Origin: Candidatus Desantisiibacteriota bacterium
GTDB taxonomy: Bacteria; JACRDZ01
Length of the DNA stretch: 6,225 bases
Assembly: GCA_016209155.1 (NCBI GenBank)
Contig: JACQWU010000110.1
Coordinates: 741-6,965 of the forward strand
Direction of reading: 5' to 3'
Shown: positions 1 to 5,559 of the stretch, piece by piece
How the letters are laid out: the number at the start of each line of letters is the position of its first letter
How positions within the stretch are numbered: the stretch's first letter is position 1
The notes under the pieces: model-generated
What the model was told of the DNA's origin: nothing
Seen by the model: the letters and a program-made list of their open reading frames with translations, nothing else
The model's database searches: none
Made by a program: the position numbers and the translations under genes

Positions 1-1527
1 GGATAATTCTTCATTCATAGACACGCCCACAATCGATTGTTTATGTGTTTTAATCTGTTCAACAACCAGATTTTGCGATTCAGTATAATTATTTGCTTCC
101 TGACTCTCAACTCCAAGTGAGCCTATCATCCCTGCATAAAAATCATCAAAAGTTGAAGAACCGCTATCCATTAACAATGATTTTTTTAGAGCATAAATAT
201 TGAGTGCGTTAGCATTATCACCGGGCGCACCTGTTGCTGAAGCGGCTATTTTATTTGTATCATTCAGTATCACAGGATCAACAGCTATATCTGAGGCTCC
301 CGTTCCGTTAAAAAAATTACTTATTACACCAAGATCGAGCATTATATCATCAGGATCGGCAGCAATTTTAATAAGCTGCGGATTGGTTATATCAGGTTCC
401 AGGACCAGCTTATCATCTTCTATACTTGCTGTAACACCTGTATTTAAGGTTTCAGAGTTAATATTAGCTGCAAGATCATTTAAAGAATCACCGGCATTAA
501 TATTTATATTTGTACCGTTAAGTGAAAAACTTCCTCCGGCAGTAAAGGTGCCGGTAAAAGCATTCGCACCTTTTATTTTGATCGATCCATCCATTCCCAT
601 ACCCTGACGGTGAATAGTATTAATTTGAGTTATAAGTTCAGAAGCAAGTGAATCTATTTTATCCTTATAAGAATCAATAACATCATCTCTTGCTTCTACA
701 ATACCTTTAATTTCACCCGATTGAAAATCAACAGTCGTACCGGCATCAACCCAATAGGCTTCGTTATAAATGGAATTCTGAATATTCCGGTTCCCGATCA
801 GCATATTGTTTACACCTTCCACGAGGGTTACATTGGCTAATGTAACTTTAACTGTCCCGTTATCATTTCTTTCAGCTTTGACATCTGCAATACCTGATAA
901 TTCATCTATTTTTAAATCTATTTGATCCAATATATCATTTGGAGACCCGGTGGCGCTCATCTCACCTGCCTGTTTGTTCAATAAAGCTATTTCACCGGAT
1001 AATTGATTTATTTTTTCTATTTTTCCAATAAGATTATCATCTAAATTCTTTGCCAGATCATTAAAACTTGAAATCAAACTGTTAAATTTATTAGATACTA
1101 CATTCCCTATTTCCCTAACATTTACTCTGCTTGCTGAATCTGCCGGATTATTTATCAAACTCTGCCACCCGTTCCAGAATTTTCCGAGTACATCATTAAG
1201 TCCTCCGCCGGTAGATTCATCCAAGATATTTTCCAATTCCCCCAATGTGGATTTTTTTATTTCCCATTCATTTAATTCACCTGTTTCATTCCATAAACGC
1301 AGATTAGTATAATGATCATACATTCTTCGTATTTCTTTTACTTCCACTCCATTTCCTATCCATCCTTGAGGAATACGGTTGGGAGAAGCTTCATCCATTA
1401 TAACCTGCTGTTTGGAATATCCTGGAGTGTTGGCATTGCTGATATTGTGTGACGTGGTAATAATACTGTTTAAATTTGCCTGCATTGCCCGTTTTGCGGC
1501 TTCAAAACTGCCGAATATATTTAACAT
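1..1527 (-). CDS. flgK: FlgK, hook-associated protein 1 (3' end outside window)
   Basis: FlgK forms the first layer of the hook-filament junction and is exported through the flagellum with help from FlgN. The ATG at 1527 follows GAGGAG (1539-1534) by six nt. The frame is open for 509 codons to the window edge, with no stop. The start MLNIFGSFEAAKRAMQANL leads into the flagellar rod/axial motif NISNANTPGYS (28-38). Further family landmarks are the region around residues 110-135 with WNGWQSLINNPAD and SRVNVREIG, GEIKGIVEARDDVIDSYKDK, and LITQINTIHRQG ending near residue 308. The last visible residues, SIVGVSMNEELS (498-509), match the conserved stretch that opens the C-terminal coiled coil (GVS.DEE), so only about 35-45 residues are missing. 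A plus-strand reading frame at 200-607 is only a shadow of this gene. Downstream, outside the window, flgL would be expected. Confidence 0.97.
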   Translation of the reverse strand, partial: MLNIFGSFEAAKRAMQANLNSIITTSHNISNANTPGYSKQQVIMDEASPNRIPQGWIGNGVEVKEIRRMYDHYTNLRLWNETGELNEWEIKKSTLGELENILDESTGGGLNDVLGKFWNGWQSLINNPADSASRVNVREIGNVVSNKFNSLISSFNDLAKNLDDNLIGKIEKINQLSGEIALLNKQAGEMSATGSPNDILDQIDLKIDELSGIADVKAERNDNGTVKVTLANVTLVEGVNNMLIGNRNIQNSIYNEAYWVDAGTTVDFQSGEIKGIVEARDDVIDSYKDKIDSLASELITQINTIHRQGMGMDGSIKIKGANAFTGTFTAGGSFSLNGTNININAGDSLNDLAANINSETLNTGVTASIEDDKLVLEPDITNPQLIKIAADPDDIMLDLGVISNFFNGTGASDIAVDPVILNDTNKIAASATGAPGDNANALNIYALKKSLLMDSGSSTFDDFYAGMIGSLGVESQEANNYTESQNLVVEQIKTHKQSIVGVSMNEELS

Positions 1528-1545
1528 AATTTACTCCTCAAAAAA

Positions 1546-1573
1546 ATTCGAAATTCAAGATTCAAAATTCAAT
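1546..1573. repeat. Second 7-bp tandem array, in the flgN-flgK gap
   Basis: Four consecutive heptamers on the plus strand: ATTCGAA, ATTCAAG, ATTCAAA and ATTCAAT (1546-1573). The unit differs from that at the end of flgA but has the same 7-bp period. The array fills about half of the 55-nt gap and ends seven nt before the flgK ribosome site (GAGGAG, 1539-1534). Confidence 0.85.
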
Positions 1574-1582
1574 ATGTAAAAT

Positions 1583-2077
1583 TTAAAACTTTGCATCTAC
1601 ACATCCTGCTGCAAGAGCCGGATCAAAATTTAATACGGCTTTCTCAGTATATTCCGTGTTTTTATTTATAAGCAGCCCAATAGCATTCTGAATATATTGA
1701 AGAGAATGGCTGAAAAACATATAGTTACTTCTGTTTATCCGTTCCAGTTTCTCTACTATCTCATGAAGACTTTTAAAATGATTTTTTAATTGGGATAAAT
1801 ACGGCTCGTCAGATAATTCAATTAATTGCGACAGAGTAATTCCGGAATAATTCAGCATATAATTTTGAGATATTTTATTGAATAATTTTAATCTTGCTTC
1901 TGATATAACTTTAAGTTTTAGTATAAGAGTATTTCCTTCTTTTGCTGTTTCCTCAATACCTTCAAAACTTCCGGATGATATGTACTGTCTTTGATTAATT
2001 AATATTTCTAAAAGATTCCGGTACAAAGATATTTCCTGTCCCAGGATTATTTCAAAATTATGCCATAATAAAATCAT
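1583..2077 (-). CDS. flgN: FlgN-family export chaperone for hook-filament junction proteins
   Basis: FlgN is a small cytoplasmic helical chaperone that keeps FlgK and FlgL soluble and brings them to the flagellar export apparatus. This 164-residue protein has no signal peptide or membrane segment and looks helical almost throughout. Leu-rich heptad-like stretches occur at about 8-30 (EIILGQEISLYRNLLEILINQ), 46-70 and 118-160, with a long acidic/basic helix near LKNHFKSLHEIVEKLERINRSN. FlgN sequences are poorly conserved, so the assignment rests mostly on size, helix pattern and location between flgM and flgK, its usual place. The ATG at 2077 follows AAGGA by about six nt. The C-terminal tail (FDPALAAGCVDAKF) does not look like a standard FlgN ending and may be lineage-specific. 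Confidence 0.85.
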   Translation of the reverse strand: MILLWHNFEIILGQEISLYRNLLEILINQRQYISSGSFEGIEETAKEGNTLILKLKVISEARLKLFNKISQNYMLNYSGITLSQLIELSDEPYLSQLKNHFKSLHEIVEKLERINRSNYMFFSHSLQYIQNAIGLLINKNTEYTEKAVLNFDPALAAGCVDAKF

Positions 2078-2107
2078 AGGAAATCCTTTTCTTGTTTAAT
2101 TTTTCAT

Positions 2108-2416
2108 TCATACCAGCTTATTAATAAGCATACTTTCAACTAATAGTCTTTCCCCTACTTCTTCACCCTTGATATTATAAGTATTATTTTCTATTCTGCT
2201 TTTAATCTCTGCAATCTTATCTTCTCTTTCCATTGGCATTTGTTTAAGCAAATCCTGTACCTGTTTACCCTTATCAGCTTCATAGGACAATTGTATTGAA
2301 TCCTTTTTTTTTTTCGTTGCTGAATTATTTATTTCATTCTTATCTTTGGCTTTTTTTGATTTATCGATATTCTGCAAATAGTTTTCAAGCTTAACGATAT
2401 TATTATCAATTTTCAT
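2108..2416 (-). CDS. flgM: FlgM, anti-sigma-28 factor
   Basis: FlgM binds and inactivates sigma-28 (FliA) in the cytoplasm until the hook is finished, then is exported through it so that late genes turn on. From the ATG at 2416 the product is 102 residues, the usual size. The N-terminal third is polar and Lys-rich, as expected for a disordered export region (MKIDNNIVKLENYLQNIDKS). The sigma-binding half carries the family pattern DSIQLSYEADKGKQVQDLLKQMP (39-61), then REDKIAEIKSRIENNTYNI (64-82) and a final helix ERLLVESMLINKL. Another in-frame ATG at 2443 would add nine residues (MNLKKGESS); both starts have ribosome sites, and I prefer 2416 because the protein then begins with the family-like MKI. 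Residues 35-38 (KKKK) are encoded by an 11-A run. flgN follows after 30 nt. Confidence 0.92.
   Translation of the reverse strand: MKIDNNIVKLENYLQNIDKSKKAKDKNEINNSATKKKKDSIQLSYEADKGKQVQDLLKQMPMEREDKIAEIKSRIENNTYNIKGEEVGERLLVESMLINKLV
2304..2314. repeat. 11-nt homopolymer (A11 in the coding strand) inside flgM
   Basis: Eleven consecutive T on the plus strand correspond to A11 in flgM, coding for four Lys just before the sigma-binding half. Gain of one A would lead to a TGA within about ten codons. Loss of one A would also leave the frame before the conserved region. Runs of this length are prone to replication and transcription slippage; long A runs also arise by chance in AT-rich Lys-rich genes. 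Confidence 0.9.
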
Positions 2417-2424
2417 ACTGCTTT

Positions 2425-2430
2425 CTCCTT
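2425..2430 (-). promoter_or_regulatory. Ribosome binding site for the preferred flgM start
   Basis: AAGGAG on the minus strand stands eight nt before the ATG at 2416, an ideal site and spacing. It supports 2416 over the in-frame ATG at 2443, although the latter also has a fair site (GAGGTG, 2453-2448). Confidence 0.75.
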
Positions 2431-2449
2431 TTTTAAGATTCATTTTTCA

Positions 2450-2487
2450 CCTCGTAATAATAAACACTCTTCTTTTATTATTAGAGG
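2450..2487. repeat. Inverted repeat in the flgM leader covering its upstream ribosome site
   Basis: On the plus strand the arms are CCTCGTAATAATAAA (2450-2464) and TTTATTATTAGAGG (2474-2487). They are complementary over 14 bp with one bulged base, around a 9-nt loop. In the minus-strand transcript, CCUC of the first arm pairs with GAGG, part of the GAGGTG ribosome site (2453-2448) of the flgM ATG at 2443. A run of nine T precedes the hairpin on the transcribed strand and none follows it, so it is not an intrinsic terminator. It could mask translation of the upstream flgM start on read-through transcripts. Confidence 0.8.
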
Positions 2488-2501
2488 AAAAAAAAACTTT
2501 A
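2475..2501 (-). promoter_or_regulatory. Possible sigma-28 (FliA)-type promoter before flgM
   Basis: On the minus strand TAAAGTTT (2501-2494) matches the enteric sigma-28 -35 consensus exactly. Eleven nt later, AATAATAA (2482-2475) matches only the last four positions of the -10 consensus GCCGATAA. The spacing is the expected one and flgM-flgN-flgK are classic sigma-28 targets, but the region is extremely AT-rich and the GCCG part is missing, so a chance match is quite possible. Transcription from here would begin near 2468, inside the loop of the inverted repeat listed next. Confidence 0.3.
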
Positions 2502-2504
2502 ACT

Positions 2505-2825
2505 TTAATCTTTTTTACCTTCCAGAAACTGTTTTTTCATTTGTTCATATAAATAATGGGTAAGTCCGATTCCTCCTGAATCAGCCAGAAATTTTGATAC
2601 TTCTGTATACATCATATCCTGATACATTTCACCCATAGGATTTTTTTCTTTATTCAAACTGCTTCCCATAGCTTTAAAAAGAGTATTTATGAATATTGAT
2701 TCAATATTTTTGCATGTTTCCAAAAGCGCTTTTTCATTTTTTTCAATATTTCTATCTTTACCTGTTTCTTTTAAAGGTTTAAATAACTCCATATTTAAAA
2801 ATTCGCTATTGATATTGTTAATCAT
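2505..2825 (-). CDS. flgJ: FlgJ, rod-binding (rod cap) domain only
   Basis: The N-terminal domain of FlgJ acts as the scaffold or cap for rod assembly in the periplasm. This 106-residue protein covers that domain alone: ALLETCKNIESIFINTLFKAM (about 33-53) followed by YQDMMYTEVSKFLADSGGIGLTHYLYEQM (about 68-96), the characteristic end of the rod-binding domain with its SGGIGL turn. There is no room for the C-terminal glucosaminidase domain found in enteric FlgJ. Single-domain FlgJ is common outside the gamma- and betaproteobacteria, where a separate peptidoglycan hydrolase must open the wall; none is encoded here. The start ATG at 2825 has GGAGTG eight nt upstream. The position after flgI and before flgM is the usual one in this gene order. 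It stops at 2507-2505, immediately before a T-rich tract. Confidence 0.93.
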   Translation of the reverse strand: MINNINSEFLNMELFKPLKETGKDRNIEKNEKALLETCKNIESIFINTLFKAMGSSLNKEKNPMGEMYQDMMYTEVSKFLADSGGIGLTHYLYEQMKKQFLEGKKD

Positions 2826-2849
2826 AATTTTTCACTCCAAACGTATTTC

Positions 2850-3947
2850 TTACATTATTTCCAATTCGGCCTGAAGTGCGCCGGCTTTTTTTATTGCCTG
2901 GATTACTGCAATTAAATCACGCGTAGTAACTCCAATAGCATTCAGAGCCTTAACGACTTCACCTAAATTAGCACCATATGGAACCACAAGTAATCGCGAA
3001 CCTTCTTCATTAACCAATAAATCAGTATCCTCAAAGACAGTTGTTTTCCCCTGCGATAAAGGTGCAGGCTGAGAGGCTTCTACTTTAGTTTTTATCTCAA
3101 GACTTAAATTCCCGTGAGCAATAGCTACAGTTGAAATACGAACATTTTCGCCCATTACAACAGTACCGGTACGCTCTGCAATTACTACTTTGCCTATACT
3201 GTCCACTGCTACATTTAAATTTTCAAGACTTGCTAAAAAATTAACAAGATTATTTTGATAACTCAGAGGTATATTAATTTGTATGGAAGCCGCATCAATT
3301 GCCTTTGCCATATTATTTTCTATGGTATTATTTATTGTAACAGCTACTCTGGCGGCTGTGGTAAAATCAGGATTATTTAGAATAATAGTAACAATCTGAT
3401 TATTTGCAAAATCAATATTAACATTTCTTTCAACAATTGCGCCGTTCGGGATACATCCGACTGTAGGAAAATTTTTTTGAACCTTCTCTCCTCCGCCGCC
3501 TCCGAGACTAAATCCGCCTATGGAAATGGGTCCCTGAGCTACAGCATAAACTTTTCCGTCACCGCCTGAAAGAGGTGTAATTAATAGTATTCCGCCCTGC
3601 AGGCTCTGAGAATCACCCAAAGAGGAAACAGTCACATCAATTGCATTACCCTGCTTAACAAATGGCGGAAGTTTAGCAGTAACAATTACTGCCGCAACAT
3701 TTTTTAATTTTAATTTATCAGGAGGAATAGAGACCCCTAATCTTTGCAGCATATTTACCACAGATTGAATTGTAAACATTGTATTCTGACCATCCCCTGT
3801 TCCATTTAATCCTACGACTATTCCATACCCGATCAGCATATTATCTCTAATACCGTCTATTTTCGCGATATCCTTAATTCTGCTCTCAGCATAGACATTT
3901 GTAAAAATCAAAATAAATAAACCCATTATACAAATAATTTTTTTCAT
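2850..3947 (-). CDS. flgI: FlgI, flagellar P-ring protein
   Basis: FlgI assembles the P ring in the peptidoglycan layer around the rod, with FlgA as its chaperone. The frame is open to an ATG at 3992, but that codon falls at the edge of the palindrome and has no good ribosome site. The ATG at 3947 has CGGAG eight nt upstream and begins a typical signal peptide (MKKIICIMGLFILIFTNVYA, cleavage before ESRIKDIA), so I choose it. The product has 365 residues, the usual length. Landmarks in order are RIKDIAKIDGIRDNMLIGYG, VVGLNGTGDG, SVVNMLQRLGVSIPP, NVAAVIVTAKLPPF, GNAIDVTVSSLGD, SLQGGILLITPLSG, GCIPNGAIVER, and the C-terminal NEEGSRLLVVPYGANLGEVV with a final DLIAVIQAIKKAGAL helix. Only one cysteine remains in the mature protein. 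flgJ follows after 24 nt. Confidence 0.98.
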   Translation of the reverse strand: MKKIICIMGLFILIFTNVYAESRIKDIAKIDGIRDNMLIGYGIVVGLNGTGDGQNTMFTIQSVVNMLQRLGVSIPPDKLKLKNVAAVIVTAKLPPFVKQGNAIDVTVSSLGDSQSLQGGILLITPLSGGDGKVYAVAQGPISIGGFSLGGGGGEKVQKNFPTVGCIPNGAIVERNVNIDFANNQIVTIILNNPDFTTAARVAVTINNTIENNMAKAIDAASIQINIPLSYQNNLVNFLASLENLNVAVDSIGKVVIAERTGTVVMGENVRISTVAIAHGNLSLEIKTKVEASQPAPLSQGKTTVFEDTDLLVNEEGSRLLVVPYGANLGEVVKALNAIGVTTRDLIAVIQAIKKAGALQAELEIM

Positions 3948-3954
3948 CTGAAAA

Positions 3955-3959
3955 TCTCC
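3955..3959 (-). promoter_or_regulatory. Ribosome binding site deciding the flgI start
   Basis: GGAGA on the minus strand, about seven nt before the ATG at 3947, supports that start. It agrees with the signal peptide beginning there and argues against the longer reading from 3992. Confidence 0.75.
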
Positions 3960-3971
3960 GAATATATAATT

Positions 3972-3991
3972 TGCGAGACTAAAGTCTCGCA
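3972..3991. repeat. Perfect short palindrome in the flgH-flgI gap (REP-like)
   Basis: TGCGAGACTAAAGTCTCGCA is a 9-bp perfect inverted repeat with a 2-nt centre; folded, it would more realistically form an 8-bp stem with a 4-nt loop. It is the only GC-rich patch in an otherwise AT-rich 70-nt gap. Neither strand has a T run directly after it, so it is not a standard intrinsic terminator, and downstream flgI needs read-through. It could be a dispersed palindromic element or an mRNA stability or processing hairpin inside the operon. Confidence 0.85.
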
Positions 3992-4017
3992 CTACAATAC
4001 TATAAATTTAATATATC

Positions 4018-4617
4018 TTAAAAAATATTAGCCCAGTCAAAAAACCGTGTAATCCATCCGCGCTTTTTTTTGTCCGCAAGCATACCCTTATTTTCATATC
4101 TAATTTCCGCTTCTGCCACATAAGTTGAAAGTATAGTATTATTTGCGGAAATATCCTGTGGACGAACAACTCCAGTAATTGTAATAATCTGACAATCTTC
4201 ATTGACAACAATTGAACGCCGCCCCTCAATTACCAGATTATTATTATCCATTACTTTAACCACCATCGCGCTTATTTTGGCAGCGACATTATCACTGCTT
4301 GAAATTGCCCCGCTTCCTTTATGTGTACTGCTGCCGCTCATATCAAACTTTGGTAATTTGCTGTCAGGGGTTGCTTTACCAAAACTCCATGACCCGACTT
4401 GAGCTTTTACTGATGAATCCCTGCTGCCTGATGAAGAACCTTCTCTTTTAGCCTGGGATGTCTCAACTATTTCAATTGTCACCGTGTCCCCTACTTTTCT
4501 GGCGCGTGACTGCTGATCTCCGAAAATTGAAGCAGACATATTTTCATTAAACTGCCATAATGATTCCGCATTTATAGTTAAAGTAAACAACATAAAAATC
4601 AAAAAATATTTCCTCAT
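4018..4617 (-). CDS. flgH: FlgH, flagellar L-ring protein, without lipobox cysteine
   Basis: FlgH forms the L ring, the outer-membrane bushing around the distal rod. I start it at the ATG at 4617, preceded by GGAGAAG (4626-4620); the frame is open back to a TTG at 4632, which lies upstream of that site and is not needed. The product has 199 residues. Residues 1-18 look like a signal peptide (MRKYFLIFMLFTLTINA, probable cleavage before ES). Family landmarks follow: SASIFGDQQSRARKVGDTVTI (about 30-50), a Ser/Gly-rich stretch, NNLVIEGRRSIVVN, ITGVVRPQDISANNTILST, VAEAEIRYENKG, and the C-terminal GWITRFFDWANIF. In enteric bacteria FlgH is a lipoprotein, but here no cysteine follows the signal peptide. 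The 3' end of the extended flgA frame overlaps this gene's first 71 nt. flgI follows after 70 nt. Confidence 0.96.
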   Translation of the reverse strand: MRKYFLIFMLFTLTINAESLWQFNENMSASIFGDQQSRARKVGDTVTIEIVETSQAKREGSSSGSRDSSVKAQVGSWSFGKATPDSKLPKFDMSGSSTHKGSGAISSSDNVAAKISAMVVKVMDNNNLVIEGRRSIVVNEDCQIITITGVVRPQDISANNTILSTYVAEAEIRYENKGMLADKKKRGWITRFFDWANIF

Positions 4618-5551
4618 CGCTTCTCCAATCAACTTTCCGCCTTTTCGTCCCTCGTCCTTCGTCCTTCGTCCTTCGTCTTTCGTCCCTCGTCCTTCGTCTT
4701 TCGTCCCTCGTCCTTCGTTTCATCTCAACACACAATGTCTTACTATCTATAACTTTGCATAATATTATCTTTCCTGAATCCAAATTTTTTGCCTTTATTA
4801 CCTGCCCTAAAATCCCTGATTCCAATGCATTCCCGATTGTAGATAAAGCAAGTCCCGGCATATTGATAACGATTTTTACTTTATCTCCTTTTTTCACTGT
4901 ATATGGCATTCTAATCATATTTTTTGTAATTACTGTTTTTTCATCCGTATAAGTTACTACCACCTGCCCTATTAAATCCTGTAAATTGCTATATACATTG
5001 TTTATTTCCTCGGGATACATTGATACTTTTTTCAAAATAATATTATCAATACTTAAAATATCCCCTGGCAAAAGTCTTTTACCGGCAGTAACAACTTCTT
5101 TATTCAATTTCAATATAAAATTCAACCTTAGCTTTCGATATAGTTTATTATTTATTGTTATATCAATATTGACAATTACAAGCCCAAATAATTTTGTATC
5201 CAGCATATTTAATTGCGCATTATTGGTAAATTTTGTATATGCGGCAAGTTCAATTAGTCCCTTAGGCACAATTATTGAAGCAGCAGACTGGGGAGAAACA
5301 ATAGAGAGTTCATTATTTATATCTTTAATATTAGAGCTTAAGAAAGTTTCGGCAGTTTTTATCAATTCTTCCCCTGTAATCACATTATAATCAGTTGTAA
5401 CTTTAATTTTTTCTTTATAATTTGCATTAATTTCATCAAATCTGCCGGTAATCTGTTTTAGCTTTGACTTGATATATTTATCAGTAATAATTTTAGATAA
5501 ACCCGGAGGAAATAGATATAAAAATAAGATTACTGAAAACATTCTTTTCAT
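4547..5551 (-). CDS. flgA: FlgA, flagellar P-ring assembly chaperone, with repeat-derived C-terminal tail
   Basis: FlgA is a periplasmic chaperone needed to assemble the FlgI P ring. The ATG at 5551 has GAGGG just upstream (5560-5556); a second ATG at 5542 is less well placed. Residues 1-20 form a signal peptide (KR followed by a hydrophobic stretch), and an N-terminal region of about 130 residues follows. From about residue 151 comes the SAF/FlgA C-terminal domain: VVTAGKRLLPGDILSIDNI, then the LIGQVV block, MIRMPYTVKKGDKVKI and ALESGILGQVIKAKNLDSGK. The recognisable domain ends near CVE (residue 276, nt 4724). Residues 277 to about 305 are Arg-rich repeats (RRTRDE, RRRTRDE, RRRTKDE) translated from a 7-bp tandem array. 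Residues beyond about 305 are an out-of-frame reading of the flgH leader, overlapping flgH by 71 nt. The 334-residue product is therefore longer than the domain requires, and the tail is probably non-functional or recently acquired. An assembly error in the repeat could also produce it. Confidence 0.9.
   Translation of the reverse strand: MKRMFSVILFLYLFPPGLSKIITDKYIKSKLKQITGRFDEINANYKEKIKVTTDYNVITGEELIKTAETFLSSNIKDINNELSIVSPQSAASIIVPKGLIELAAYTKFTNNAQLNMLDTKLFGLVIVNIDITINNKLYRKLRLNFILKLNKEVVTAGKRLLPGDILSIDNIILKKVSMYPEEINNVYSNLQDLIGQVVVTYTDEKTVITKNMIRMPYTVKKGDKVKIVINMPGLALSTIGNALESGILGQVIKAKNLDSGKIILCKVIDSKTLCVEMKRRTRDERRRTRDERRRTKDEGRGTKRRKVDWRSDEEIFFDFYVVYFNYKCGIIMAV
4620..4626 (-). promoter_or_regulatory. 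Ribosome binding site deciding the flgH start
   Basis: GGAGAAG on the minus strand lies two nt before the ATG at 4617 (five nt from GGAG to ATG with the trailing AAG counted in the spacer region). It places the start at 4617, not at the in-frame TTG at 4632, which is upstream of it. The site sits between the heptamer array and the flgH start and is itself translated by the extended flgA frame. Confidence 0.75.
4645..4721. repeat. 7-bp tandem repeat array at the end of flgA (10 units plus one degenerate)
   Basis: On the plus strand, ten consecutive heptamers of form TCGTCCT, TCGTCCC or TCGTCTT run from 4645 to 4714, followed by a degenerate TCGTTTC (4715-4721). There is also a higher-order repeat: the 21-bp block of TCGTCTT, TCGTCCC and TCGTCCT occurs twice, at 4673-4693 and 4694-4714. 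On the coding strand the unit is AGGACGA, and no stop occurs in any of the three frames. Since 21 bp equals 7 codons, the flgA frame reads it as a 7-residue Arg/Asp/Glu repeat. The array is GC-richer than its surroundings. It resembles in type the heptameric short tandem repeats (STRR) described in cyanobacteria, but I do not claim a shared origin. Confidence 0.96.
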
Positions 5552-5559
5552 CTTTCCCT

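Noticed and set aside
200-607. Plus-strand reading frame of 135 codons
   Set aside because: It lies wholly inside flgK on the other strand, which is open for 509 codons with clear family motifs; the plus-strand product is a low-complexity shadow.
2450-2496. Intrinsic terminator between flgJ and flgM
   Set aside because: The T run comes before the hairpin on the transcribed strand, and the stem is mostly A-T; the hairpin is followed by a ribosome site, not by U residues.
3972-3991. Intrinsic terminator between flgH and flgI
   Set aside because: No T run follows the stem on either strand, and flgI downstream has no evident promoter of its own.
3948-3992. Longer FlgI start at 3992
   Set aside because: It begins at the edge of the palindrome, lacks a ribosome site and would put 15 residues before a clear signal peptide.
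4008-4229. Minus-strand 73-codon frame overlapping flgH
   Set aside because: It is an alternate frame of the conserved flgH 3' half, without a ribosome site or recognisable motif.
4645-4721. CRISPR array
   Set aside because: Units are 7 bp and contiguous with no spacers, and no cas gene is present.
4986-5390. Plus-strand reading frame of 134 codons and smaller ones at 1379, 2689, 4202 and 4755
   Set aside because: All overlap well-supported minus-strand flagellar genes, have no recognisable domains and read as hydrophobic antisense translations.
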